In this document: positions 1-9,024 of the stretch, in pieces
Layout: the number at the start of each line of letters is the position of its first letter
Numbering within the stretch: the stretch's first letter is position 1
Origin: Paenibacillus lutimineralis
GTDB taxonomy: Bacteria; Bacillota; Bacilli; Paenibacillales; Paenibacillaceae
DNA: 64,000 nucleotides
Direction: 5' to 3'
Assembly: GCF_003991425.1 (NCBI RefSeq)
Contig: NZ_CP034346.1
Location: 6,315,501-6,379,500, forward strand
The notes under the pieces: generated by a model
What the model was told of the DNA's origin: nothing
What the model saw: the letters and a program-made list of their open reading frames with translations, nothing else
Database searches by the model: none
Made by a program: the position numbers and the translations under genes

Positions 1-5
1 AACAA

Positions 6-22
6 TATAAAACGCTTTCAAA
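6..22. promoter_or_regulatory. cre-like site upstream of the kinase gene
   Basis: The stretch around AAAACGCTTTCAAA matches the CcpA catabolite-responsive element consensus (WTGNAARCGNWWWCAWW) except at the TG of the left half-site. It lies about 50 bases before the kinase start. A cre here would fit carbon-catabolite control of a sugar-sensing YesM/YesN pair. This is a by-eye match only. Confidence 0.35.
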
Positions 23-70
23 TCCCATTTTCTATGCGGCTCAATCAACGCCGCCTGCTGGAGGCATTCT

Positions 71-1909
71 ATGTTCGTATTTAGACAGCTGCAGACCAAA
101 CTGTTCGTATCCTTTGTACTGCTCGTCCTTATTCCGCTGTTAACGCTTGGCTTCTTCTCGTTTCGCACCGCTACTTCCTCTCTGGAGAAGGAGACGGAGC
201 AAAACCAAGCTCAGACGGTACGCCTGATCGGCAACAACATCAAGCTGATGCTGGACGATGCCGGCGACATCACCTCTTACATTATGAACAACGTCAGCTT
301 ACAAAGCCTGCTCAGCCGGGACTTTAACGGACCGGTTAACGTTGAGCAGGCTGCTGCACTCGCTTATCTCGACAATATCAAAACCGCCAAAAAATATGTC
401 AGTTTCCTTGTCATCTACGGGCAAAACGGGTTTTTATACCGCGATTTCAGTGAATTTTTCCGGCAGGTCATCCCATATACCGACTTCATCGAGATGCCGC
501 TTTACACCGCCGTTGCTTCCCGGGACGGAGAGGCGTTCTGGACGTATTCCAGCACCTCCCTCTTTACGTACGGTCACAGCTACAATGAAATAATGATCGG
601 ACGGCGGATCGTCGATTTATATGACCCGGACAACAAGCTTGGCTTGCTGTTTATGGGTGTAAACCGTGACGCAATCGGCAATATCATTCAGGACATCGAG
701 ATTGTGCGCTCGTCCAACATCTTTATTTTTGATGACAACTACAATCTCGTATCGAGCAAGAGCCAGAACATCGAGTTGAAAAAAACACTGACGGACGACC
801 TGGGGCTAAAGCGGCAGCTTTCACTTAAGACACATTCGGAGATCTACAATATCAACGGGAAGCGTTATTCCGTCGCCAGCACGGTCGTGGAACCTTATAA
901 TTGGAACATCGTGAGCCTCACGCCGCTGGAAATCATCCAAAGTGAACACCGCATCATGCTAAATGTGACCCTGGCGCTGTCGTTATCGCTGCTCGCCCTA
1001 GTCGGACTCTGCTCGGTATTCCTGTCCCGCAGCATTACAAGGCCGATCAAGAAGTTGCTTCGCTCCATGAACAACTTCAAGCGGGGCGACTTCAACCAGA
1101 AAGTCGAGGTCACCTCGCGCGACGAGATCGGCCTGCTTACCCAAAAGTACAATGATATGGTCATCGAAACGAACAGTCTCATCCAGAAAGTATACATCAG
1201 TCAGACAAAACAAAAGATGATCGAGCTTAAGACGCTTCAGACCCAGATTGAACCGCATTTTCTGTACAATACGCTGGACTATATTTTTCTCAATTCCAAG
1301 ATGAACGGAGACGATAATACGGCCCAGGTGACGCAATCGCTGGCCGAGCTGTTCCGACTTTCCCTGAACAAGGGCAAGGATTACTATATGATCCGCCAGG
1401 AGCTAAGCCAGGTTAAGGCCTATATCCATATACAGCATGCCCGCTTCCCGAACCGGTTTGTTCCCCGTTACGAGATCGACCCGGACATATTGCCCTATTA
1501 TACGATGAAGCTGCTGCTGCAGCCGCTGGCGGAAAACGCCATCCTGCACGCCTTCAATATGAAACGGGAACGGCCCGGAACGCTGTTGATCAGAGGAAGA
1601 AAGCTTGACGGGCAGAGAGTGGAATTCGTCGTCGAAGACGACGGCTGCGGAATGAGTCCAGAGCTGGCAAACTCGCTGCTGTCCGGTGACGACGGAACAA
1701 ACCAGGCGACGGATGCGATCAGCGGCAAAGCTGGCGGCACCGGCTACGGCATTCGCAACGTCAACGAAAGGCTGACGATGATGTTCGGGCCTGAATACGC
1801 TCTGCGTATCGAGAGCGAACCTGGAGACGGCACACGTGTTCTGCTGGTCATTCCGCTCATATCTGACGATAACCAATGGAGGTTACTCTATGAAAATCAT
1901 GGTCATTGA
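71..1909 (+). CDS. YesM-type sensor histidine kinase
   Basis: Membrane sensor kinase of 612 residues that would phosphorylate the YesN-type regulator encoded next. Segments in order: TM helix at about residues 12-32, an extracytoplasmic Cache-like sensor region up to about 295, a second TM helix at about 298-320, a HAMP linker (SRSITRPIKKLL), the His_kinase domain with phospho-acceptor His396 in the motif IEPHFLYNTLDY, and a C-terminal HATPase with an N-box (LAENAILHAF) and G-boxes (DDGCGMS, GTGYGIRNVNERL). The start is supported by GGAGG about 7 bases upstream. The 3' end overlaps the regulator by 20 bases, indicating translational coupling. In Paenibacillus such pairs usually sit beside oligosaccharide ABC transporters; none is seen here, but upstream genes are outside the window. 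Confidence 0.93.
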   Translation: MFVFRQLQTKLFVSFVLLVLIPLLTLGFFSFRTATSSLEKETEQNQAQTVRLIGNNIKLMLDDAGDITSYIMNNVSLQSLLSRDFNGPVNVEQAAALAYLDNIKTAKKYVSFLVIYGQNGFLYRDFSEFFRQVIPYTDFIEMPLYTAVASRDGEAFWTYSSTSLFTYGHSYNEIMIGRRIVDLYDPDNKLGLLFMGVNRDAIGNIIQDIEIVRSSNIFIFDDNYNLVSSKSQNIELKKTLTDDLGLKRQLSLKTHSEIYNINGKRYSVASTVVEPYNWNIVSLTPLEIIQSEHRIMLNVTLALSLSLLALVGLCSVFLSRSITRPIKKLLRSMNNFKRGDFNQKVEVTSRDEIGLLTQKYNDMVIETNSLIQKVYISQTKQKMIELKTLQTQIEPHFLYNTLDYIFLNSKMNGDDNTAQVTQSLAELFRLSLNKGKDYYMIRQELSQVKAYIHIQHARFPNRFVPRYEIDPDILPYYTMKLLLQPLAENAILHAFNMKRERPGTLLIRGRKLDGQRVEFVVEDDGCGMSPELANSLLSGDDGTNQATDAISGKAGGTGYGIRNVNERLTMMFGPEYALRIESEPGDGTRVLLVIPLISDDNQWRLLYENHGH

Positions 1910-3485
1910 CGACGAGCCCATCGTGCCCCAAGCTCTACGGGCCCTCATTCCATGGGAGGAGCACGGTTTTACATGGCTGCCGCCCGTGGACAACGGAGAA
2001 GAAGCGCTGGAACTAATTAAGCGAGACAAGCCCGATCTGCTGCTGCTGGATTGCCGGATGCCGGGTAAAACCGGCTTGGAATTGCTGGAGGAAATCCATG
2101 CGTGGGAGCTGCCTGTCAAATCGGTCATATTAAGCGGACACGATGAGTTCACCTACGCACAGCAGGCGATCAAGCTGGGCGCCATTGATTATTTACTTAA
2201 GCCGCCGGATCTCGAACAGCTACTGAATGTTGTCGTGTCGGTCAAGCAGCAATGGGAAGAGGAGCAGAAGCTAAAAAGTCAGCTCAAGGACCATCTGCCG
2301 CTGATCCGCTTCCGCTTCCTTACCTCCCTACTAGAAGGAGCTAGCTTCAACGACGATCTATTTGCGGAGAAAACCGAGTTTCTGCACATTCCCTTACGGA
2401 TCGGCCCCGTTTATCTGGCGGTCATCGAGCTGGAGGAAGATCCGGACTTTCCGAAAGACTACTCTTACGAGGATCAGCAGCTGATGAACTTCGCCGTGAT
2501 GAATATTGCCAAGGAGACGCTGGCAGCATGGCCTGACAAATTTTTGATGTGCCCCGGCCACAACCGGTTCGTTCTGCTGGCCAATGTCACGCTGGCCGAC
2601 AAGGCGCGGTTTCGCGACGATCTGCACCGACTGGCGTACAATCTGCGCGGGGCGCTCCGCTATATGGTCATGATCGGGGTATCCGTACATGGGATGAGCC
2701 TCAATAACGAGGGCAAAGGCCTCTATCAATCGGCCCGGACGGCGCTGGAGTACAAATACTATACCGGTCCGAACGAGATCGTGTTTGTCGAGGATCTGGA
2801 ATGGGAAAATGCTATCTCCCCGAATCAGAAGCTCCCGGCTTCCACTCCGGTTGACGAAGCGCTTCAGCTTGCGCTCAAAATCGGTAATCCTGAGCAGCTT
2901 GCATGTTGGCTGGACGACTTTGTCCGGCATTTGAAGAGCAGCGACTACCCCGTGCAGGTGACCAAATCCATCGCCCTCCAGCACATGGTGGCAACTGCCG
3001 ACTCGTTAGCGGCCATACACCCGAAGCTGGCGCTCGACGAGCTGCTTCCCGCCGGGCAGATTACCCGTTTCTTCGAGACGTCGACGCTGGAGCAGCTCTC
3101 TGAAGAGATGCGCCGTTATCTGGACGCACTTCTACGGCGGACCCTCGATTTGCGTAAAGTCGGCAAAAATGCGATCGTGGAAAAGACTAAGCGATTCATC
3201 GAGGAGCATTTCCAGGAGAATGTCACGCTGGAGACAGCAGCACAGGAAGTCTACTTATCTCCCGTCTACCTCAGCTTTCTGTTCAAGCAGGTCGAAGGCG
3301 TCAACCTGTCCGACTACTTGACCGAAATACGGATTGCCGAAGCGAAGCGTCTCCTTGCGGAAACCTCCCTGAAAACCTATGAGGTGGCGCTCCGCTCCGG
3401 CTATCAGGACGAGAAATATTTCAGCCGTCTGTTCAAAAAAAGAACAGGCCTGACTCCGACCGAATACCGCAACCGCGAAACTTGA
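1890..3485 (+). CDS. YesN-type response regulator, AraC output
   Basis: Response regulator of 531 residues. A receiver domain (residues 1-120) has the acidic pair IDDEP, phospho-acceptor Asp54 in LLLLDCRMPG and the conserved Lys in LLKPPD. A long middle linker follows, then a C-terminal AraC/XylS double helix-turn-helix (about 430-531, ending in the typical FSRLFKKRTGLTPTEYR). I start it at 1890, where GGAGG lies 7 bases upstream, rather than at an in-frame ATG at 1836 that would add 18 non-homologous residues. It is partnered with the overlapping kinase and probably activates nearby carbohydrate-related genes such as the LamG protein downstream (inference). Confidence 0.93.
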   Translation: MKIMVIDDEPIVPQALRALIPWEEHGFTWLPPVDNGEEALELIKRDKPDLLLLDCRMPGKTGLELLEEIHAWELPVKSVILSGHDEFTYAQQAIKLGAIDYLLKPPDLEQLLNVVVSVKQQWEEEQKLKSQLKDHLPLIRFRFLTSLLEGASFNDDLFAEKTEFLHIPLRIGPVYLAVIELEEDPDFPKDYSYEDQQLMNFAVMNIAKETLAAWPDKFLMCPGHNRFVLLANVTLADKARFRDDLHRLAYNLRGALRYMVMIGVSVHGMSLNNEGKGLYQSARTALEYKYYTGPNEIVFVEDLEWENAISPNQKLPASTPVDEALQLALKIGNPEQLACWLDDFVRHLKSSDYPVQVTKSIALQHMVATADSLAAIHPKLALDELLPAGQITRFFETSTLEQLSEEMRRYLDALLRRTLDLRKVGKNAIVEKTKRFIEEHFQENVTLETAAQEVYLSPVYLSFLFKQVEGVNLSDYLTEIRIAEAKRLLAETSLKTYEVALRSGYQDEKYFSRLFKKRTGLTPTEYRNRET

Positions 3486-3516
3486 TCGCATTACCGCTCG
3501 ATACGTTAAAATAATC

Positions 3517-3564
3517 TACCAAATCTAGACTCTGTCCAATAGGTCGGAAAGAGTCGATTTGGTA
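3517..3564. repeat. Long inverted repeat between regulator and LamG gene
   Basis: TACCAAATC at 3517-3525 pairs with GATTTGGTA at 3556-3564, and GACTCT at 3528-3533 pairs with AGAGTC at 3550-3555, giving an interrupted 15-bp stem around a 16-base loop. No clear T-tract follows, so it may be a weak terminator of the yesMN pair or a protein-binding site ahead of the LamG gene. Confidence 0.5.
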
Positions 3565-3573
3565 TGATCTTTT

Positions 3574-3590
3574 ATGTAAACGCTTTATAT
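3574..3590. promoter_or_regulatory. cre-like site upstream of the LamG gene
   Basis: ATGTAAACGCTTTATAT matches the cre consensus for CcpA at all defined positions except the final CA of the right half-site. It lies 28 bases before the chosen TTG start, where a bound repressor would block transcription. With the cre-like site at 6-22 it suggests joint catabolite control of this region. Confidence 0.45.
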
Positions 3591-3617
3591 TCTATATCCA
3601 AGGAGCTGATGATTCCC

Positions 3618-6023
3618 TTGAAACAAGCCTTTTCTTGTTTAATGCTCGTTTGCCTTATGGCCGCTTTGGCGCTTCCTGCTGCCGCTTCTGGTTATCGCGT
3701 CGATCCGAAACGGATCTATGCCAATGACGGCACCAACGATTTCTGGTGGTCCCATACGCGCTGTGCCACCCTGCCGGGCCAGGGCCAAGATAGCGCTCCG
3801 GTGATTTTGTGCACGGCGTCCAAGGATTTGAACGACAACCACTCCGACGTATTTTTCGACATCGCCTACACGATCAGCAGCGATCTTGGGGACAGCTGGA
3901 CGCCCTACACCGTTATTCCGCAATACAATTGGAGGATGCTTCCAAACGGTTACATGGGCATGCTGATCGATCCCGTCCCTGTCTATCACGCCGCATCCGG
4001 CAAAATTCTGCTGCTTGGTATGGCTCAGTCGTACGACGCCAATTACGCCAAAAAGCAAACCTATCCCGCTTATGCCGTCTACGATCCGACAACAGGAGCC
4101 TGGAGCGCAGATTGGCAGCTCTTCGATTGGCCACAAGTCTTCGGTCATGCGGGAAGCTCCTACCCGTACATAGACGAGCGGACCGGCAAGGTGCTGTGGC
4201 CGATCCACTCGATCTCCGGCTCAGGCGCGCTGCAAGTCGTGACCGCCTCCTTCGACGGGACCTCGCTGACATACGAGAGCATAAGCGGCACAGTTTCGAA
4301 CACCGGATCACACGGTAATCGCTCAGGTATCGAGGCTTCGCTGACCGAGTTCGGCGGTGAATACTTCCTAACGAGCAGGGATGACACGAACAACCGCTTG
4401 GCTAAGAGTGCGAACGGAATCGTCTGGCAGCCTGCCGTCGATCTGCAGTGGGAGGATGGCACCCCCGTCTCCGGCAGCATGAATACGCAGATGCATTGGA
4501 TTACACGTCCGGACGGCTTGTATCTCGTATATACCCGGCAGGACGCCGTCAATTCGGATGTGTTTCGTTATCGGTCGCCTCTTTGGATGGCGGAGGTGAA
4601 TCCAGTGACGCTCAAGCTGAAGAAGGAAACAGAGCGCAACGTGATGCCGAACACGACTGACCGCGCGCAGCTTGGAAACTTCGGCACGCTGAACGTCACG
4701 CCGGAGCTGAGCATCGTTACGAGCAATGAATGGAAGTCGCTTCAGCCTAACAGCACCATCGTGTCGCGTATATGGTGGAACCAGTCCTTGCTCGGGAGCT
4801 GGCCGCTGAACGAAACGGCCGGAACAACGGCCACCGATACATCGGGTGCAGGGCATGACGGCTCGATCACAGGTGCCGTCCCCGGAGCGGAAGGACGCTT
4901 CGGCGCGGCGCTGAGCTTTGCCAAAGCCGGCGATCACATCAACCTCGGCCATCCTGCGGACGGCTCGTTTGACTTCGGCGCGACGCAGGACTTTAGCGTC
5001 TCAGCATGGGTCAAGACAAGCCATACCGGTTCGATCCAATATATCGTGAACAAAGGCGATACGAACGGCTCCTTCTGGCTCCGTTTCGAAGCGGACGGAG
5101 CGCTCCGGTTCCTGCTCGATTACGGCAGCACGTTCGACTATGTAAAGTCTCCCGCTTCCTTTGCGGACGGCAAGTGGCATCATGTCGTCGGCGCGGCGGA
5201 CCGCGATGCCGGACTGCGGCTTTACGTTGACGGAGCGCTCGTCGCGCAATCGTCCACCATGTTGGGAGGAAGCATATCCAGCGCCCTACCGCTGACGATC
5301 GGTACCGATTCAGCTTTGACGCTGAAGGGACTGATTGCCGAGGTAAAGCTATACAATTACGTCCTGGATGAATTTGAGGTACTCGGTCTTGGTGGTGTTG
5401 TCGGCAGCTGGAGCTTTGATGAGCCGACTGCGGGAAGCGGCATTGTTACGGCCAACGACGTAAGCGATTACGAATACGGGATGCTGCTGAACGGCGCGGC
5501 GCGCAGTCCCGCGGGCAAATCGGGAGGAGCCGTCCAACTCTCGGGAAGCAGACAATTCGTCAAGCTGGGCGATCCGGATTCCGGTGCCTACGACTTCGGC
5601 ACTGACCGGGATTTCAGTCTAACCGCATGGTTTAAAACTGACGTTTCCGGAACATCGGGATATATCGTAAATAAAGGAGATACGAACGCATCCTATGCCC
5701 TACGGATCGAAAGCAACGGTACGATTCGTTTCTGGCTCGACTACGGCAGCACCGCCGATGCCGTGCAATCGGCCCAGGCGTATGCAGACGGCAAGTGGCA
5801 TCATATCGCCGCTGTAGCCGACCGGGACACGGGACTGAAGCTGTACGTAGACGGAATATTGGTCGGAGAAAATACATCGCTTCTCGGAGGCGACATATCG
5901 AACAAGTTGTCACTGACAGTCGGTCATAACTCGCCCTCCACGCCGAACGGACTTATCGACGAGGTTCAGCTGTACCGCTATGCGTTGACGGAAGAAGAAG
6001 CTGTAGAGATCGCACAGCGCTAG
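3618..6023 (+). CDS. Secreted sialidase-fold protein with two LamG domains
   Basis: Exported protein of about 801 residues. A signal peptide (MKQAFSCLMLVCLMAALALP, cleavage near AAAS) precedes a beta-propeller-like region of about 390 residues with an Asp-box-like motif (SSDLGDSW), as in BNR/exo-sialidase proteins. Two Laminin-G/concanavalin-like domains follow (about residues 415-600 and 620-800), each with the pattern FSVSAWVKT/FSLTAWFKT, YIVNKGDTN and LKLYVDG. The LamG domains probably bind glycans. The TTG at 3618 is favoured because AAGGAG lies 12 bases upstream and the signal peptide then starts cleanly; an ATG at 3609 has its Shine-Dalgarno only 3 bases away. The catalytic Arg triad of true sialidases was not identified, so the substrate is open. 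Confidence 0.82.
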   Translation: MKQAFSCLMLVCLMAALALPAAASGYRVDPKRIYANDGTNDFWWSHTRCATLPGQGQDSAPVILCTASKDLNDNHSDVFFDIAYTISSDLGDSWTPYTVIPQYNWRMLPNGYMGMLIDPVPVYHAASGKILLLGMAQSYDANYAKKQTYPAYAVYDPTTGAWSADWQLFDWPQVFGHAGSSYPYIDERTGKVLWPIHSISGSGALQVVTASFDGTSLTYESISGTVSNTGSHGNRSGIEASLTEFGGEYFLTSRDDTNNRLAKSANGIVWQPAVDLQWEDGTPVSGSMNTQMHWITRPDGLYLVYTRQDAVNSDVFRYRSPLWMAEVNPVTLKLKKETERNVMPNTTDRAQLGNFGTLNVTPELSIVTSNEWKSLQPNSTIVSRIWWNQSLLGSWPLNETAGTTATDTSGAGHDGSITGAVPGAEGRFGAALSFAKAGDHINLGHPADGSFDFGATQDFSVSAWVKTSHTGSIQYIVNKGDTNGSFWLRFEADGALRFLLDYGSTFDYVKSPASFADGKWHHVVGAADRDAGLRLYVDGALVAQSSTMLGGSISSALPLTIGTDSALTLKGLIAEVKLYNYVLDEFEVLGLGGVVGSWSFDEPTAGSGIVTANDVSDYEYGMLLNGAARSPAGKSGGAVQLSGSRQFVKLGDPDSGAYDFGTDRDFSLTAWFKTDVSGTSGYIVNKGDTNASYALRIESNGTIRFWLDYGSTADAVQSAQAYADGKWHHIAAVADRDTGLKLYVDGILVGENTSLLGGDISNKLSLTVGHNSPSTPNGLIDEVQLYRYALTEEEAVEIAQR

Positions 6024-6120
6024 CCCTCTTTTTGTAAAGCGATAGAGGAACTTTTTACTGAACGAAGTTGCAGTGAGTCCTAAAGAGGATGACTATTCAT
6101 AGCTATAAGCTTTCCTGATC

Positions 6121-6143
6121 CCCCAGTCTAACTGGGGTTTTTT
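6121..6143 (+). terminator. Rho-independent terminator
   Basis: A perfect 7-bp stem (CCCCAGT/ACTGGGG) with a 3-base loop is followed directly by six T residues. It lies about 100 bases after the LamG gene, which it should terminate. Confidence 0.85.
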
Positions 6144-6195
6144 GTGAAATACTCGTTCGTTGATCAATTGCACCAGAAAACCTACAAACGAAGGA

Positions 6196-6234
6196 TCATA
6201 TACGATCCCCCTGATCCATTAACGCATTTTTCAT
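6196..6234 (-). CDS. 12-codon micro-ORF with optimal ribosome site
   Basis: A GAAGGAGG Shine-Dalgarno sits 6-7 bases before an ATG on the minus strand, but the frame closes after 12 codons (MKNALMDQGDRI). This looks like the orphaned 5' end of a gene whose remainder was deleted, though a tiny peptide cannot be excluded. It lies just past the stop of the Imm-like gene, so it would be the last gene of that cluster. Confidence 0.2.
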   Translation of the reverse strand: MKNALMDQGDRI

Positions 6235-6272
6235 ATGTAACCTCCTTCCCCAATGACTCCATGATAAGGTAC

Positions 6273-6659
6273 TTATTTATCAATAATTTCCCAGTCTAGT
6301 TCGGCAGTTGTGCCTTCTATTAATTGCAGGAGTGCAGATTCAATAAGCTCAAGGCTAATGATATACTTCTGGGGAAATTCACAGGCTTGGCCGCCTACTG
6401 TAATCTCAACAAGCTCGTCTTCTTCCTCCAGTGGGCCGAGAAGATTGTAAATCGCAGCGTCGGTCTCCACAGTAACGATGAACTCGTGACTGCCGCCGCC
6501 GATCATGATCATGTTCTCCATGTACCGAACCGTGACCTGGCTGCGTGTAAAGCCATCCATACGCCGAATGATTTCCAGGCACGTGTCAAGCGATGCATGA
6601 GAATGCTCGATCGTGTCTGCTACAGCTCCTTTCCGCTGTTCCTCATAAACGGTGATCAC
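6273..6659 (-). CDS. Small acidic protein, Imm-like
   Basis: Cytosolic protein of 128 residues without signal peptide or TM segment, rich in Glu/Asp. It starts at GTG 6659, supported by AAAGGAG 9 bases upstream. A central GGGSHEFIVTVETD segment followed by a helix-rich tail is reminiscent of Imm1-type immunity proteins, but this is weak. It is the last full gene of a minus-strand cluster with LRR and DUF4303 genes, a context typical of contact-toxin immunity arrays. No toxin gene is adjacent. Function unproven. Confidence 0.6.
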   Translation of the reverse strand: MITVYEEQRKGAVADTIEHSHASLDTCLEIIRRMDGFTRSQVTVRYMENMIMIGGGSHEFIVTVETDAAIYNLLGPLEEEDELVEITVGGQACEFPQKYIISLELIESALLQLIEGTTAELDWEIIDK

Positions 6660-6725
6660 CGGTCAACACTCCTTTCCAATTTGTAATTTGGCTGTTTCCA
6701 GTACCCGTTCATGAACACATTTTAA

Positions 6726-7931
6726 TCAGTAATCGCGAGCTGCATCGAACCAGCGCCCGGCCATCTCCTCCGTTATAGGCTGGCCAATCAGGTGATCGGA
6801 CTGGCTGAGTTGCCATACTGCTTCGCCAAGGTCTTCTCTTTCAGTGGTTTCGATGCCTTTGAGGGTATTGAAACGTACGGTGAAAGCGGTAATGGCTGCC
6901 TCGGCATCGGCGAAGCTGCGGGCCTGGGCCAAGGATGCCTGTGCAACTTTGTAAGCTTCGTTAGCCAGTTTGGCCAGACGTTTAGGCCAGGACGCAAACG
7001 GGCGGCCAAATTCGGTCGTCCACCACTCAGGCTTTCGCAATTGGCTCACCGAAGCATGCCCGGCCCATGGACGTGTTTTGGCGCGTGTTTTCATTTGCTG
7101 CCTTAAGCGCTTGCCCGTGGTCTCTTCCACATTGTAGGCGATAAATCTGTTGAGCAACGGCCATGTGTCCAAGGGGGGCAAGTCCTGCAAATCAGGCATG
7201 AAGCGCAGCTCCAGATTCGTTAACCGGGCATAGCGAGCCAACAAGTCCATGTCACAGAAGTTCCCCCACAAACTCAGTGAGTCAAGGTTGGGGAACCGAT
7301 CTAGACAGTCCAGCGAGATGGGCTGTCCCAGCGGCGTATTTTCCAGCGTCAGGCTAGTCACCTGGTGCAATTCACCCAGATCGGGCAGCTTGAAAGGAGG
7401 ATCATTCTTGCGTCGGCTGGTGCGCGGCGCTAGTGTCAGAGAAGACGGCATATCGCCAGTAGCCGAGAAGCGTGATAGATCGCCGGACACGTGCAGGCGG
7501 AAAGGCCTCTTCGGAAGCATCAAGCTCAGGCACCCTCCGGACTGGCCCAGCTCGATATGAAAGCTATGTAAAATGGACTGACTGGCGTCTACCACCGTAT
7601 CGGCAGATAGGACTGGAGCCCACGTCATCTCTTCAATGGGACGTGTCTGCGCCCAATCCAAGAATCCCGCATCACTGCCTGAATAGTGCAGAAATCGCGG
7701 CCAGGGCGAGCCCGCCGGCGTGGCAAAGGCATCGAAAACGGTCCAATCAATCCTTGCGTCTGGCGCGACATGAAGGTCCGCCTTTTTCCCTAATTGCGAA
7801 GGTCCGATAGATAGGCTCCCCACACCGGGCCGAATGACAAGAGTGTGGCTGCGAGGACCCGTCAGGTCAATGGGATAACAACCGTTTTCTCTAACGGAAT
7901 CAGAAGGGTGAGCTTGGTTATGAATTGGCAT
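6726..7931 (-). CDS. Leucine-rich-repeat-like cytosolic protein
   Basis: About 401 residues with no signal peptide or TM helix. The middle (about residues 160-275) carries irregular LRR-type segments such as VTSLTLENTPL, FPNLDSLSLWGNF and LTNLELRFMPDL. The C-terminus (from about 290) is helical with a Trp-rich patch. I prefer the ATG at 7931, 9 bases after GAAAGG, over the in-frame ATG at 7940, which directly abuts it. The gene before it (7960-8982) is also LRR-like, and spacing implies one operon. Such proteins occur in Paenibacillus beside toxin-immunity genes, but no catalytic motif is visible and the role is unknown. Confidence 0.7.
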   Translation of the reverse strand: MPIHNQAHPSDSVRENGCYPIDLTGPRSHTLVIRPGVGSLSIGPSQLGKKADLHVAPDARIDWTVFDAFATPAGSPWPRFLHYSGSDAGFLDWAQTRPIEEMTWAPVLSADTVVDASQSILHSFHIELGQSGGCLSLMLPKRPFRLHVSGDLSRFSATGDMPSSLTLAPRTSRRKNDPPFKLPDLGELHQVTSLTLENTPLGQPISLDCLDRFPNLDSLSLWGNFCDMDLLARYARLTNLELRFMPDLQDLPPLDTWPLLNRFIAYNVEETTGKRLRQQMKTRAKTRPWAGHASVSQLRKPEWWTTEFGRPFASWPKRLAKLANEAYKVAQASLAQARSFADAEAAITAFTVRFNTLKGIETTEREDLGEAVWQLSQSDHLIGQPITEEMAGRWFDAARDY

Positions 7932-7959
7932 TTCCGTCATCCTTTCTTCTACCCTTGGT

Positions 7960-8982
7960 TTAGATGCTCCATTTTTGAAAACCCAACTTGAATAAGGAGT
8001 CTTGTATTTCTTGATCTACTTTGCTTTTGGTGGTTGTGATTTCCAATTCGGACAATGCACTCGGAAGCTTTTGCCGGATGAAGGTATCAAAATCGATGGC
8101 CGTTTTAAAAATGCGGAGCTTGCGCAGCGACGGCAACCGCTCCATCCCCGACAAACGAGCCAAACCTTTACAATTAGAAATGGTTATCTCCTCCAGCGCC
8201 TCCATCCCACGATCAAAGCCGATTCCCTGCAGTCTAGCTTGGTCCTCTATCTTAAGGCTCGTCAACGCTCGGAATTTCGTAATATTGCTCAGGTCATGAA
8301 AACCCCGGATTCTACAAATCTCCAAGTCGGCGATTTCATTCTCTTCGATTTCCTGAATATGCTCTCGCCCTCCAAGCAAAATGCGAAGATGCTTCAACTT
8401 CTTCAATCGGTTTATAAAATGTAACGGTAATTTACTAATGGAATGTAGCGCTAGGTAATTCAAATCTTCCAGATAGCCTATCTCATCCAGGTTTTTCACC
8501 TTGCCCCCAACATGCAAATGTTCCAGATGAGAGAACTCTTTGAAATATTGCAGGTTGAGAATCTTTTTATCCGAGATAATGACTAAATCTCTTAAAGAGC
8601 GCAGTGAGTCTATTCCCAAAATATCTGAATTCTCCAGCTCATGTATGCCCAGATTCAGACTGTGCAAATGTTCCAGCCTGGCCAATGTATCTGTGTTATG
8701 TGCCTGGACGAGACTATTAAGATGCAGCATTTTGACATTGGGAATCCTCAGGAGCACACGACCATCAAACGAGAGGGAGTAATGCCCGTAGAAACGTACT
8801 CCGAAGTTCTCATCCAAACGCGCGCAAAGCTCATCTACTTCCTCCAAAATGGAGGCATAAAAATCCGGGTGAGAGAACTGGACAATCACTTGGTTACCGT
8901 CGCGCAAATCCTGCTTGATCTGTACCCGGTCCAGCGCAACAGGATTATTGATCAGAATCTTTCTTTTCCATTTCTTGCGCAT
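7960..8982 (-). CDS. Leucine-rich-repeat protein
   Basis: Protein of 340 residues, cytosolic by appearance. After a basic start and an N-terminal domain of about 80 residues, at least eight 22-24-residue LRR units run from about residue 75 to the end (for example VKMLHLNSL, LEHLHSLNLG, LNYLALHSI, LRKLRIF). AGGAGG lies about 7 bases before the ATG. A broken copy of this gene with an internal deletion lies at 47742-47928, which shows that the gene family has been duplicated in this genome. LRRs mediate protein binding; the partner is unknown. Confidence 0.75.
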   Translation of the reverse strand: MRKKWKRKILINNPVALDRVQIKQDLRDGNQVIVQFSHPDFYASILEEVDELCARLDENFGVRFYGHYSLSFDGRVLLRIPNVKMLHLNSLVQAHNTDTLARLEHLHSLNLGIHELENSDILGIDSLRSLRDLVIISDKKILNLQYFKEFSHLEHLHVGGKVKNLDEIGYLEDLNYLALHSISKLPLHFINRLKKLKHLRILLGGREHIQEIEENEIADLEICRIRGFHDLSNITKFRALTSLKIEDQARLQGIGFDRGMEALEEITISNCKGLARLSGMERLPSLRKLRIFKTAIDFDTFIRQKLPSALSELEITTTKSKVDQEIQDSLFKLGFQKWSI

Positions 8983-9024
8983 TCGTAACCTCCTATTTGC
9001 CCTCGAGCAGAAGTCTGCAATACC

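Noticed and set aside
895..1876. Long minus-strand frames inside the YesM kinase gene
   Set aside because: They have no ribosome sites and lie fully antisense to a gene with all kinase motifs; high GC gives open antisense frames.
3639..4952. Several 130-190-codon antisense or alternate frames in the LamG gene
   Set aside because: No ribosome sites or family features; the plus-strand frame has a signal peptide, Asp-box and LamG repeats.
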